A DNA stretch of 64,000 bases, taken from contig JBFNNX010000017.1 of the NCBI GenBank assembly GCA_040791665.1, positions 62,001 to 126,000 of the forward strand, given 5' to 3'. The stretch is from Thiodiazotropha sp040791665 (GTDB lineage: Bacteria; Pseudomonadota; Gammaproteobacteria; Chromatiales; Chromatiaceae). Below are positions 25,477 to 34,273 of the stretch, piece by piece. The translations under genes were made by a program, and so were the position numbers. Positions within the stretch are counted from its first letter, which is position 1. Each line of letters opens with the position of its first letter. The notes beneath the pieces were generated by a model. It was not told the origin of the DNA and did not search any database. It saw only the letters and a list, made by a program, of their open reading frames with translations.

Positions 25477-26748
25477 ATGTCAAAACAGATATCCGATGTG
25501 GCCAGCTATATGACAAGGCTCGGCCGGGAGGCCCGCCAGGCCTCAAGGGCGCTTGCCAGTGCCACTACCGTGCAAAAAAACAGCGCTCTCGAGGCTATTG
25601 CCGATGAACTGGAAGCATCCAGAGAGCGGTTGATGGCAGAAAACAGGAAAGACCTGGAGGCGGGAGCGGAGAAGGGGCTGGACGCGGCCCTGCTGGATCG
25701 ACTTGAACTGACACCGGGACGCATCGACAGCATGATCGAGGGATTGCGCCAAATAGCCGCTCTTCCCGATCCCATCGGCGAGATCTTTGACATGAAGTAT
25801 CTCCCGAGCGGGATCCAGGTGGGCCGGATGCGGGTGCCTTTGGGGGTTGTCGGTATCATTTACGAATCACGTCCCAATGTCACAGCCGATGCTGCGGCAC
25901 TCTGTATGAAATCAGGCAATGCGGCTGTGTTGCGGGGTGGCAGTGAGGCCTATTTTTCCAACCAGGCGATTGCGGGCTCAATTCATAGCGGTTTGCGAAA
26001 GGCAGGCCTGCCTCAGGAAGCGGTACAGGTGGTAGCCACCACCGACCGTGCTGCCGTGGGCCAGATGATCACCATGCCTGAATCGATCGATGTCATTATT
26101 CCGCGGGGGGGTAAAGGCTTGATCGAGCGAATCAGCCAGGAAGCCAGAGTGCCGGTAATCAAGCATCTTGACGGGATCTGTCATGTCTATATCGATGACC
26201 AAGCCGATCTCGACAAGGCATTTGCGGTGGCGATGAACGCCAAAACTCAACGTTATGGCACCTGCAACACAATGGAGACCCTGCTGGTGGCGGATGGGAT
26301 TGCTGAACAGACCCTCTTGAGGATTGGCGATGCGCTGATAAATAAGGGGGTCGAACTGCGGGGGTGCGATCGCACACGGGAGATTATCGCCGATTGTCAG
26401 ACGGCAACCGAGGCTGATTGGGATACGGAGTATCTGGCACCGATACTCGCCATCAAGGTTGTCGCGGGTCTGGAACAGGCTATCGACCATATCAACCGCC
26501 ATAGTTCCCAGCATACAGATGCCATCGTGACCGAAAGCTATACCCGGGCCCGCCGTTTTCTCACCGAAGTGGACTCCAGCTCGGTCATGGTCAATGCCTC
26601 GACCCGATTCGCAGATGGATTCGAATATGGCTTGGGCGCGGAAATCGGTATCTCGACAGACAAATTCCATGCGCGGGGTCCGGTCGGCCTGGAGGGCTTG
26701 ACGTCGGTAAAGTTCATCGTGCTTGGTGATGGCCACATCCGTAGTTGA
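25477..26748 (+). CDS. proA: Gamma-glutamyl phosphate reductase
   Basis: Second step of proline synthesis: NADPH-dependent reduction of gamma-glutamyl phosphate to glutamate semialdehyde in the cytosol. 423 residues, the normal length. Family landmarks are RMRVPLGVVGIIYESRPNVT, GNAAVLRGGSEA, and the catalytic Cys263 in RYGTCNTMET; the ending LGAEIGISTDKFHARGPVGL is diagnostic. proB is not in the window, so the two proline genes are unlinked. Its TGA overlaps a TTG start of nadD, forming a proA-nadD-rsfS unit. Confidence 0.97.
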   Translation: MSKQISDVASYMTRLGREARQASRALASATTVQKNSALEAIADELEASRERLMAENRKDLEAGAEKGLDAALLDRLELTPGRIDSMIEGLRQIAALPDPIGEIFDMKYLPSGIQVGRMRVPLGVVGIIYESRPNVTADAAALCMKSGNAAVLRGGSEAYFSNQAIAGSIHSGLRKAGLPQEAVQVVATTDRAAVGQMITMPESIDVIIPRGGKGLIERISQEARVPVIKHLDGICHVYIDDQADLDKAFAVAMNAKTQRYGTCNTMETLLVADGIAEQTLLRIGDALINKGVELRGCDRTREIIADCQTATEADWDTEYLAPILAIKVVAGLEQAIDHINRHSSQHTDAIVTESYTRARRFLTEVDSSSVMVNASTRFADGFEYGLGAEIGISTDKFHARGPVGLEGLTSVKFIVLGDGHIRS

Positions 26749-27413
26749 TTAGACTTGAGAAGATGATCGGCGTTTTCGGTGGCACCTTCGATCCGATTCA
26801 CTTTGGCCATCTGCGCACTGCGCTGGATGTGATGCAGGCTGTCGGACTGGATGAGGTCCGGTTCATTCCCTTGCATGGTGCGGTGCACCGAAATCAGCCC
26901 AAGACCCCTACTGAGTTGAGGCTTGAAATGGTGCGACTAGCAACCCGACAACAACAGGGATTTGTCGTCGATGACCGGGAGATGCGGCGCGCTGGGGATT
27001 CTTATACAGTGGAGACGCTCACCAGTTTGCGCCGGGAACAGGCGGACAGGTCGTTGTGCCTGTTGTTGGGGGTGGATGCCTTCAATGGCTTTCTCGATTG
27101 GTATCGCCCGGATGAGATACTGCGTCTCGCTCATCTTATCGTGATGCATAGACCTGGGGAGCAAATTTCCAAGGGATCAAAAGTCGAAAAACTGCTCATT
27201 GACCGCCAGGTCTCCGCGCCCGCGCAACTGCGGGCTGAGGATTGTGGATTGATCCTGTACCAGCGGGTTAGCCAGCTTGATATTTCTGCGAGTAAAATCC
27301 GTAGCTTGCTTGCCCTGGGACAAACTCCCCGCTTTCTGCTGCCGGAGGCGGTTCTGCAACTTATTGAAAATAACCATCTCTATGGGACGGATCATGCAAA
27401 AGAGCCACAATAG
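26745..27413 (+). CDS. nadD: Nicotinate-nucleotide adenylyltransferase
   Basis: Makes deamido-NAD from nicotinate mononucleotide and ATP. 222 residues from TTG 26745, which overlaps the proA stop; ATG 26763 gives the more family-typical start MIGVFGGTFDPIHFGHL, and either could be used. The nucleotidyltransferase motif GGTFDPIHFGHL carries the (T/H)xGH ATP site, with LLGVDAFNGFLDWYRP and the C-terminal ISASKIRSLLA (SxxxIR) as the second phosphate-binding motif. It is followed 82 bases later by rsfS, the usual partner. Confidence 0.96.
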   Translation: MIRLEKMIGVFGGTFDPIHFGHLRTALDVMQAVGLDEVRFIPLHGAVHRNQPKTPTELRLEMVRLATRQQQGFVVDDREMRRAGDSYTVETLTSLRREQADRSLCLLLGVDAFNGFLDWYRPDEILRLAHLIVMHRPGEQISKGSKVEKLLIDRQVSAPAQLRAEDCGLILYQRVSQLDISASKIRSLLALGQTPRFLLPEAVLQLIENNHLYGTDHAKEPQ

Positions 27414-27495
27414 GTTATGCTTGCCCTTAAGATTGGGTAAAATCGCACCTCACCGGTGATCCGGTCACTTTGTTAGGTAACAGACACAGGACTCA

Positions 27496-27855
27496 ATGCA
27501 AATAGAAGAACTCAGAGACGTCGTTCTGCAAGCGCTGGACGACATGAAAGCTAAGGATGTGGTGGTACTGGATGTACGGGGAAAGACCAGCATAACAGAT
27601 ATCATGGTTGTCGCCAGCGGCACCTCAGACAGACATGTAAAGTCGATTGCCCAGACAGTGGCCTTCAAAGCGAAACAAGCCGGTGAAGCCCCGCTCGGTA
27701 CAGAGGGGATGGAGGATGGTGAGTGGGCACTGGTGGATCTCAACGGTGTGGTTGTGCATGTGATGCAGCCAAAGGTTAGGGACTTCTACCATCTGGAAAG
27801 ACTCTGGTCTCTGGATGAGCCTGACGGTACCACGCAGAAACTTAAGTCCATCTAG
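27496..27855 (+). CDS. rsfS: Ribosomal silencing factor RsfS
   Basis: Binds uL14 on the 50S subunit and blocks subunit joining in stationary phase or starvation. 119 residues with the Iojap/RsfS landmarks KAKDVVVLDVRGKTSITDIMVVASGTSDRHV, EGMEDGEWALVDLNGVVVHVM and RDFYHLERLW. The start at ATG 27496 has GACACAGG upstream. The linkage nadD-rsfS is widespread. Here it is followed seven bases later by a WYL regulator rather than by rlmH. Confidence 0.96.
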   Translation: MQIEELRDVVLQALDDMKAKDVVVLDVRGKTSITDIMVVASGTSDRHVKSIAQTVAFKAKQAGEAPLGTEGMEDGEWALVDLNGVVVHVMQPKVRDFYHLERLWSLDEPDGTTQKLKSI

Positions 27856-27862
27856 GGCCTGT

Positions 27863-28831
27863 ATGGATCGGTTTGACCGGATTTTTGAACTCAACCGCAT
27901 ACTACAGACAGCCCGATATCCGGTTTCAAGACAACGTTTGGAGCAGGAGCTGGAGTGTTCCAGGGCCACGGTGAAACGCCTCATCGAAGAGATGCGTCTC
28001 TACCTCAATGCGCCGATCGTCTATGATCGAAGACTCAACGGTTATCGTTACGATCCAAACGAAGGGGAGATGTATGAGCTGCCCGGGCTCTGGTTCAATG
28101 CCTCTGAACTGCATGCGTTACTTGCCGTTCAGCAGTTGCTTGAAGGGGTACAGCCGGGTCTCTTGGAGAGTCATCTACATCCCTTGCGGCGAAAGATCGA
28201 TTCCCTGCTAAAACGGCAGCATGGCCAGAGTGGTGAATCGCTGTCAAACAGAATTCGACTGATACGGGCCACCGCCAGACCCGCTAGTCCGTTTTTTAAC
28301 CTGGTGGCAAACAGCTTGGCCGCCAGGCGCCGTCTCCATCTCGTCTACTACAACCGTTCCGGCGATAGGGTCAGCGAACGGGAAGTCTCACCACAACGCC
28401 TAACCCACTACCGTGACAACTGGTATCTGGATGCCTGGTGCCATTTGCGTGAGGGTTTGCGTACCTTTTCCCTGGATGCGATTCGGGAAGCGCTGCAACT
28501 GGATGTTGTTGCAAAGGATGTGGAGGATGCAGAGTTGGAACACCACTTTACGGAGGCCTACGGTATTTTTTCGGGACAAGCCGATAACCTGGCCGTGGTG
28601 CGTTTTACTCCCCATGCAGCCAGGTGGGTGGCCACTGAGGAGTGGCACCCCAAACAGCAGTGCCGCTGGTTGGAGGATGGGCGTTATGAGTTGATTTTGC
28701 CCTATGGCAACCCTGAGGAACTCTTAATGGATCTATTGAAATATGGTTCTGATGTGGAAATTATTTCACCGCCTGCTCTGAGACAAGCGATTCAGCAGCG
28801 CTTGCGATCTGCACTGGATAGCTATAAATAG
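27863..28831 (+). CDS. WYL-domain transcriptional regulator (YafY/PafB type)
   Basis: 322 residues from ATG 27863, placed directly after the rsfS stop; the frame extends upstream into rsfS but the family begins at MDRFDRIFELNRIL. An N-terminal winged-helix HTH (residues ~5-65, with QELECSRATVKRLIEEM) binds DNA. The WYL domain (~150-225) contains RRLHLVYYNRSGD and the W-Y-L core NWYLDAWCHLR, followed by the WCX tail domain. WYL proteins sense small ligands or nucleic-acid signals and often regulate DNA-damage or defence genes. No candidate defence operon is adjacent, so its targets are unknown. Confidence 0.9.
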   Translation: MDRFDRIFELNRILQTARYPVSRQRLEQELECSRATVKRLIEEMRLYLNAPIVYDRRLNGYRYDPNEGEMYELPGLWFNASELHALLAVQQLLEGVQPGLLESHLHPLRRKIDSLLKRQHGQSGESLSNRIRLIRATARPASPFFNLVANSLAARRRLHLVYYNRSGDRVSEREVSPQRLTHYRDNWYLDAWCHLREGLRTFSLDAIREALQLDVVAKDVEDAELEHHFTEAYGIFSGQADNLAVVRFTPHAARWVATEEWHPKQQCRWLEDGRYELILPYGNPEELLMDLLKYGSDVEIISPPALRQAIQQRLRSALDSYK

Positions 28832-28856
28832 CGATTGCTTTGTTTTCACGCTTACG

Positions 28857-29111
28857 CTAACACTTGCTTTTCAGCTCCTTGAAACGCCGAATCGCCTTTT
28901 TGCGTTGGGTGTGGATGATCTTGACCTCGGTTGAAAGGCGCTTGCGTTTTGTTCGGTCCTTTTCGTTGGCCAGTTTCTCTTTGACGATGCGTTCCTGCTT
29001 TTTGAGTTTTTTTAAGAGGTCAGAAATGCGATCACATTTGGCCCTGTCCTTTTTCTTGCCTGCATCGAGCAAGTCCATCAACTTTTTTACGATTTTCTCT
29101 GGTGGGGGCAT
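28857..29111 (-). CDS. Small, very basic coiled-coil protein (NptA-associated, copy 1)
   Basis: 84 residues, about a third Lys/Arg, almost entirely predicted helix with heptad pattern (ISDLLKKLKKQERIVKEKL and following). It has two Cys (C26 and the C-terminal C84), no signal peptide and no membrane segment. It lies 20 bases downstream of the Na/Pi cotransporter gene on the same strand. A paralogue of equal length and composition follows the second cotransporter at 36608-36856; shared features are the I-x-K-x-L-x-x-L-x-D-x-G-K start, the D-x-I-x-x-L-L-K-x-L centre and the K-R-L-x-x-E-x-K-I end. Function is unknown; binding of polyphosphate, phosphate-rich ligand or the acidic cytosolic tail of the cotransporter is a hypothesis. 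Confidence 0.7.
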   Translation of the reverse strand: MPPPEKIVKKLMDLLDAGKKKDRAKCDRISDLLKKLKKQERIVKEKLANEKDRTKRKRLSTEVKIIHTQRKKAIRRFKELKSKC

Positions 29112-29131
29112 GGTGGCTACCTCTTCGTTAT

Positions 29132-30964
29132 CTATCTGTCTTGTGCTTGTTCTTCGGCCTCGACCTCTTCGATGATCTCTTCCAGCTCATCCTCGTTGAG
29201 TGCGATATCCCGTTCCGCTTCTCTGAGATCAAGTGCTCGTGCGGCGAACAGTATCTCCGCCATGTCGATCAGATTTTTGGAGATGTCGAAGGTGTAGGCG
29301 CTGTCATTCATTATCGATGTGGCCATCTTCTCGGTTATCAGATTCTTACGAATCAGATGATCCAGCGAGCCGTTGGCTACCACATCGATCTCTTCAATCT
29401 CCGCTTTCAGACCGTCCAGATTGAGGATTGTAATGTTATCCGGATCCTCGGACTGTATCCGCAAATCCCCGAGTTCACGCAGGATGTTGCCTATTTGCAA
29501 CCTGAATTTATTGTATTCTGCGCGAATTTGTTCATTGTCTGAAACCATATAGGTTGCCAGGTTCTTGCGCAAGTGTTTCACGTCCTTTAAGGCCTCCACG
29601 ATGTGTCGACCTGCCAGTCTCAGGGAGTAGAGGTCTTCAGAGTACTCCGAGGTGATCTGGGTCTGGGCTTCCGAGATATAGCTGACGATGGCGCCATACA
29701 GCACCTTGACGTTGCGCCCATATACCTCATCGATATCAATATCGATAACTTTATGAGGTTTTTCAACAACTTCAGATAAGTCGGCCGTGGAGAAAACATC
29801 ATGTCTGTGGAGGCTGACTCCATGGGCGATGATCTCCAGGGCATTATCGTAGAGATGCAGGGTTTCTTTGCGTACCGACTCCATCACGGTATCCGGAAAT
29901 CCCATGGTGGCATCGGAGAGGTATTTGGGTTCCACAACCGAAACCTCCTTTGCCCGAAGCATACTTTCCAATTTAACGACCAGCATGTTTATTGACGGGG
30001 TCATGACCAATACACCGGTAATGTTGAACAGGGTATGGAATACGGCCAATTTCAGGGTGTAGTCGTCATCTGCGATTCCCACAAGGGCGCTGATGCTCTC
30101 AACGCCCCACAGGAACTGTTGGATAAAGACGATGGCGATGACGCCGGTTATGACATTGAAGATAAGGTGCGCTGCCGCCAGTCGTTTTCCCTCCACATTG
30201 GCGCTGAGCGAACCGAGGATCGCGGTAATACAGGTACCCACGTTGGCGCCTATCGCCAACGCAAGGGCGTTTTCGTAGGTGACCTGTCCGGCTGCGAGGC
30301 CGGTCAGAATCAATACCAGGGTGGCATGGCTCGACTGCATGACGACGGTGGCGAATATGCCGATGCCGGCAAACAGAAACAGGCCCGGATAGCCGGCAAC
30401 GGCGAATTCGGTCAGGTCGATGGTGGACTTGAAAGCCTCGAAACCCTCCTTCATATGGTGTATGCCGAGAAATAGAAAACCAAGACCAGCCAGTATGTAG
30501 CCTAATCCTTTGTATGTATTGGACTTTTGAAAGACCATGACGATGCCGAATACCAGCATGGGCATGGCATAGGCTGAGATTTTCACCTTCAAACCGAGGC
30601 CGGCAATCAACCATGCCCCTGTGGTGGTGCCGATATTTGCACCGAAGATGATGCCGATACCCGCTGCCAGGGTGATCAGGCCCGCACTGAGAAATGAGAT
30701 GGTGATGACCGAGACCAGCGAGCTGGACTGCATGATCGTGGTACTGACGATACCGAAGCTTAGACTTTTCCAGTAGCGGTTTGTGCTTTTTCGCAAGATC
30801 CGCTCCAGTGTTCCACCGGTAAATGCCTTGAAGCCCTCCTCGAGAGAAAGCATGCCGAATAGAAAGATGGCGACACCCGCAGCTATCTCCTTGAAATCAG
30901 GACTGATCCAGAATCCATAGGTAAGTATGATCAAGATGCTGGGAAGAAGTATTTTTCGTATCAT
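29132..30964 (-). CDS. Na/Pi cotransporter family protein with PhoU-like C-terminus (NptA type, copy 1)
   Basis: 610 residues. Two inverted-repeat transport units in the first ~330 residues each carry the QSS motif of the SLC34/NptA family: TTIMQSSSLVSV and VVMQSSHATLVL, followed by GANIGTT and GANVGTC. After the last membrane helix a ~220-residue helical PhoU-like domain extends into the cytosol, and the protein ends in a strongly acidic tail (DELEEIIEEVEAEEQ). The family imports (or exports) inorganic phosphate with Na+. It is transcribed away from the PhoB-box cluster at 31108 and is followed by the basic protein, whose charge is opposite to the acidic tail. Confidence 0.92.
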   Translation of the reverse strand: MIRKILLPSILIILTYGFWISPDFKEIAAGVAIFLFGMLSLEEGFKAFTGGTLERILRKSTNRYWKSLSFGIVSTTIMQSSSLVSVITISFLSAGLITLAAGIGIIFGANIGTTTGAWLIAGLGLKVKISAYAMPMLVFGIVMVFQKSNTYKGLGYILAGLGFLFLGIHHMKEGFEAFKSTIDLTEFAVAGYPGLFLFAGIGIFATVVMQSSHATLVLILTGLAAGQVTYENALALAIGANVGTCITAILGSLSANVEGKRLAAAHLIFNVITGVIAIVFIQQFLWGVESISALVGIADDDYTLKLAVFHTLFNITGVLVMTPSINMLVVKLESMLRAKEVSVVEPKYLSDATMGFPDTVMESVRKETLHLYDNALEIIAHGVSLHRHDVFSTADLSEVVEKPHKVIDIDIDEVYGRNVKVLYGAIVSYISEAQTQITSEYSEDLYSLRLAGRHIVEALKDVKHLRKNLATYMVSDNEQIRAEYNKFRLQIGNILRELGDLRIQSEDPDNITILNLDGLKAEIEEIDVVANGSLDHLIRKNLITEKMATSIMNDSAYTFDISKNLIDMAEILFAARALDLREAERDIALNEDELEEIIEEVEAEEQAQDR

Positions 30965-31107
30965 TATCAGGCCCGTTTCTAGCCACTTTCATGATGGCCG
31001 CATGTATGAATAACTACTCTTGCTTTCTTACCGATGAAGCAATACCGCAATGCTAACTGGTGTGGCAAAGAGGATTAGTCGTTGGGATTTCCATTGTATG
31101 TTGACTG

Positions 31108-31136
31108 TTGTCATCATACTGTCATAAAACTGTAAC
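31108..31136 (+). promoter_or_regulatory. Triple PhoB box (Pho box array)
   Basis: Three 7-base units TTGTCAT (31108), CTGTCAT (31119) and CTGTAAC (31130) are spaced by exactly four bases (CATA, AAAA), giving the 11-base periodicity of PhoB direct repeats (consensus CTGTCAT n4 CTGTCAC). They are oriented for plus-strand transcription toward the CorC/UspA/NptA operon; no -10 sits at the ideal ten bases from the last unit (TTATAC at 31139 and TATGCT at 31156 are the nearest). The divergent NptA gene could also respond. Confidence 0.75.
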
Positions 31137-31338
31137 AATTATACGCTAAGGGATGTATGCTTTGTTAAAGTTATTGGAGCTGCGGACTGATTCGTCTAAA
31201 CGATATGCTCCAGGGGGGCAACAGCATTCCGGCATTTCACCAGGGCGGGTGATTTCGGGTAGAATTACATAGGTAGCTGTCGTGCAGTCTTGAATAACTT
31301 CGACAGGGTCCCTTCAATCCTGAACGAAAAAAATAATC

Positions 31339-31403
31339 GGGTTTGCTTCGATTCATGCATTGTTGAAGCTGAAAATGAATTCCCAATAACGGCAAACCCT
31401 TTT
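31339..31403 (+). promoter_or_regulatory. Possible structured leader or attenuator before the CorC operon
   Basis: GGGTTTGC (31339-31346) and GCAAACCC (31392-31399) can pair and are followed by TTTT. Inside, GCTTCGA (31345-31351) and TTGAAGC (31363-31369) make another stem that shares two bases with the outer arm, so the two structures compete. This is the shape of an attenuator, but the stems are modest. Confidence 0.3.
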
Positions 31404-31513
31404 AATTGGCCATTGATGATGGGGTATTGCATCATGTGATCTGATCAAAGACCTCGCTTCAGTAACAGTCTGTCCGCCCGTTGTGGCCGCTAGAAACCGA
31501 TTCGGAACAATTG

Positions 31514-32980
31514 ATGGAAGAGTTGAGAACACTCATCGATTCTCTTGGACTCGCAGATGTAGACTGGGAGCTGCTGCTGCGTGTTCTGCTTCAAGTGTTC
31601 CTGCTGTCCCTTTCGGCCGTCTTTTCCGGATCGGAGACCGCCCTTTTCTCACTCAGTCGGATCGATCTGCAGAAACTCAGGCACAGCCGTGACAAACATT
31701 CGGAAAGTATCCATGCCATGCTGGATGAGCCGAGGCGCCTGATCATATCGATACTATGCGGCAACGAACTGGTGAATATAGCCTCTGCCGCCAATATGGC
31801 GGCGATCCTGCTGCTGCTCTTCGGCAGTGCCAACGTCACCTGGTTCAATATCCTTATCATGGTGCCACTGTTATTGCTTATCGGCGAGGTCACTCCGAAG
31901 ACCATCGCAGTCAGTTTTCCGGTAAAGTTCGCAACACGCCTGACAGCGAGAATACTGCCGCGGTGGATCGTTTTTATCACGCCCCTGAGAGAGGCGGTCA
32001 GGTCGGTTTCCGACCGCATCACAACCATGATCGTGGGCGAGGCGATAAGTCGAGAGAATATTCTGCATGCCGACGAACTGCGCACCCTTTTGGAAGAGGG
32101 CGAAGAGAGCGGTGTGATCGAAGCTACCGAACGGGTACTGATCGATAATGTGCTGGAGGCTTCAGAAACAGATATTTCACGGATAATGACACCCGGTCCA
32201 CGCATTCTCTTTCTGGACGCGGATCTGCCTGTGCCTGATCTGATAGATACGTTTCGCAGCTATCAGCATCCCAGGATTCCGGTCTACCAGGGCCATTGGG
32301 ACAATGTAATCGGTTTTATCCACTCTGAAGATATCCTGCGGCTCGTCAGAGGGGGGGGCGATCTGGAACAGGTTACCCTGGATATGATTCTCAAACCGGC
32401 ACATTTCGTTCCGCCTACCAAGAAGGTGGATGAGATGTTCGACTACTTTCAGGCCCACAATACCCGAATCGCCATCGTGCTCGGCGAATACGGCGAGGTG
32501 CTGGGTGTGGTCACCATGAAGGATGTGCTGACCTTCATCTTCGGCGAGATCACGGGAAAGATGGCGGGCTCGGAGTATTATCAGGAGGAGGATGAGAACA
32601 GCTATACCGTTCCCGGCGATATGCGCCTCGCCGATTTTTACAATCTCACCAATTTCGATATCGAAGATCCAGTGATGGCAACCATCGGCGGCGTGGTTTT
32701 CCGCCTCTTCGATCGCCTGCCCAAGGAGGGCGATAACCTGCGTAACGAAGGTTATGAGTTTATCGTCAAGGAGGTGAAAGGCCTGCGCATCAGCAAAGTA
32801 CAGGTGCGTAAAATCGTGGCCAGCGATGAGGAACCGTCTCTCGTCGGGGATGATGAGTCTGAGGTGGAAACAGAGAACCGGGATAAGATCGAAAAGGAGG
32901 CTGATGAGCCTGTCATGACCGACCAGCAGGAGACGGCAGAGTCGCAATCAGAGGAGGTGGAAGATGGACTGGGCCGTTGA
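31514..32980 (+). CDS. CNNM/CorC-HlyC family membrane protein (copy 1)
   Basis: 488 residues from ATG 31514; a TTG at 31481 is possible but has no ribosome-binding site. A DUF21 (CNNM) transmembrane domain comes first, with the VFSGSETALFSLSRIDLQKLR segment, then two CBS domains (roughly 200-330, from ETDISRIMTPGPRI to VLGVVTMKDVL) that bind adenine nucleotides, and a C-terminal CorC/HlyC transporter-associated domain (~380-450). The tail is acidic. The family moves or regulates Mg2+/Co2+ or other cations at the inner membrane; 'hemolysin' in its old name is misleading. It overlaps the next paralogue by 17 bases and is first in a plus-strand operon downstream of the PhoB boxes. Confidence 0.9.
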   Translation: MEELRTLIDSLGLADVDWELLLRVLLQVFLLSLSAVFSGSETALFSLSRIDLQKLRHSRDKHSESIHAMLDEPRRLIISILCGNELVNIASAANMAAILLLLFGSANVTWFNILIMVPLLLLIGEVTPKTIAVSFPVKFATRLTARILPRWIVFITPLREAVRSVSDRITTMIVGEAISRENILHADELRTLLEEGEESGVIEATERVLIDNVLEASETDISRIMTPGPRILFLDADLPVPDLIDTFRSYQHPRIPVYQGHWDNVIGFIHSEDILRLVRGGGDLEQVTLDMILKPAHFVPPTKKVDEMFDYFQAHNTRIAIVLGEYGEVLGVVTMKDVLTFIFGEITGKMAGSEYYQEEDENSYTVPGDMRLADFYNLTNFDIEDPVMATIGGVVFRLFDRLPKEGDNLRNEGYEFIVKEVKGLRISKVQVRKIVASDEEPSLVGDDESEVETENRDKIEKEADEPVMTDQQETAESQSEEVEDGLGR

Positions 32981-34229
32981 GTTGCTGCTGATCCTGTTCT
33001 TTCTGCTGTTGAAAGGGTTTTTCTCCGGCTCTGAGATCGCGATGGTGAACTCTGACAAGCTGAAACTGCGCCATAAGGGAAAACTGGGTAATCGCGGCGC
33101 AAATCTGGTCCTCAAGATGTTCAAGACGCCGGATGTGATCCTGGGCACGACCCTGGTCGGTACCAATATCGCCACTGTCACAATCTCAACCGTAGGTGCG
33201 CTTGTCTGTATCGATCTGTTTGGCAATACCGGTGACCTGATCTCGGTGATTATCCTGACACCCATTTTGTTGATATTCGGCGAGGTAGTGCCAAAAAGTG
33301 TTTTTCAGCAGGAAGCAGACAGCTTGGTCAGTAGGTTGATCTATATCCTGCGCTTCTTCTCCTATGTCTTCTATCCGGTGATCTTCATCTTTAGCCGTGT
33401 GGCCAGATTGGCAACCCGGATTGTCGGTGGCGGTACGGTGCCGCAGAACATGTTCATTACCCGCGAGGAGTTGCGAGTGCTATTGGACGTGTCCGATTCA
33501 ACCTCTGATCCGCAAACCATCGATCGCAAGCGGATTCGAAGGATCATTCGTTTTGCCGATACAACGGTAGGTGAAGCGATGATCCCGTTGCCGGATGTGG
33601 TGGGCTTCAACGAAGTGCGCAACATGAAGGAGGCGGTGCGGCTGGTCATGAAGCATGGCTACAATCGCCTGCCCGTTTATCGCGGCAATATCACCAATGT
33701 AAAAGGGATCCTCACCCTTGATACTTGGGCCCTGATGTTGCCGGACCTGGAGGAGAAGCCGATCATCGATTACATCAGCCCGGTGCTCTATCTGTCTCCG
33801 AGACAGACCATCGATCGTGCGTTGCCAATGCTACAGGCAAGGAAGGACCATATGGCCGTGGTGGTGGACGAATTCGGCTCTGCAATCGGAATCCTGACCA
33901 TGGAAGATGTGTTTGAAGAGGTGGTCGGCGAAATCGATGTGGGCTATGACTTTGACGAATACCAGCCGAAACGTCGGATCTACATAGAGCATGAGAGTGA
34001 AAACAGCCACCTGGTAAGCGGCAGAATGCCGATTTCCGAGATTAATGATATTTTACATGTTGATTTCCCGGTGGAGGAGGCGTTAACGGTGGGTGGTCTT
34101 ATCGTCAGCCGCCTGCGTCATATACCGTCAGAGGGCGATGCGATTGAAGAGAAAAGCCATCGCCTGACTGTGATCGAGTCTGATGAGCGCTCCGTGATCA
34201 AAGTGAGAATCGAAAGACAGATAGGCTGA
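32964..34229 (+). CDS. CNNM/CorC-HlyC family membrane protein (copy 2)
   Basis: 421 residues from ATG 32964, preceded by a perfect AGGAGGTG inside the upstream gene. It has the same architecture as its neighbour: DUF21 helices with FFSGSEIAMVNSDKLKLR, paired CBS domains (VGEAMIPLPDVVGF to GIGILTMEDVF-like sequence), and a CorC/HlyC domain containing SGRMPISEINDIL. Sequence identity between the two is moderate and copy 1 has an extra acidic tail, so they probably form a heteromeric pair rather than a recent duplication. Divalent-cation transport beside phosphate carriers fits the need to balance Mg2+ with phosphate. Confidence 0.9.
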   Translation: MDWAVELLLILFFLLLKGFFSGSEIAMVNSDKLKLRHKGKLGNRGANLVLKMFKTPDVILGTTLVGTNIATVTISTVGALVCIDLFGNTGDLISVIILTPILLIFGEVVPKSVFQQEADSLVSRLIYILRFFSYVFYPVIFIFSRVARLATRIVGGGTVPQNMFITREELRVLLDVSDSTSDPQTIDRKRIRRIIRFADTTVGEAMIPLPDVVGFNEVRNMKEAVRLVMKHGYNRLPVYRGNITNVKGILTLDTWALMLPDLEEKPIIDYISPVLYLSPRQTIDRALPMLQARKDHMAVVVDEFGSAIGILTMEDVFEEVVGEIDVGYDFDEYQPKRRIYIEHESENSHLVSGRMPISEINDILHVDFPVEEALTVGGLIVSRLRHIPSEGDAIEEKSHRLTVIESDERSVIKVRIERQIG

Positions 34230-34273
34230 AGTAGACACTAATTATAATGAACGAACGGTAGAGGAGTGAGGTA

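Larger units (their letters stand above)
30965..31480. other. 516-base divergent control region of the phosphate island
   Basis: No gene is supported here. The region carries a triple PhoB-box array (31108-31136) and, further right, a leader sequence with a stem-loop set (31339-31403). On the minus strand TACAAT stands near 31095-31100 as a possible -10 for the NptA gene. The plus-strand operon would have a leader of more than 300 bases if transcription starts beside the boxes. Confidence 0.6.

Noticed and set aside
31514..34229. CNNM/CorC pair as haemolysins
   Set aside because: The name is historical; DUF21, CBS and CorC domains indicate cation transport or its regulation.
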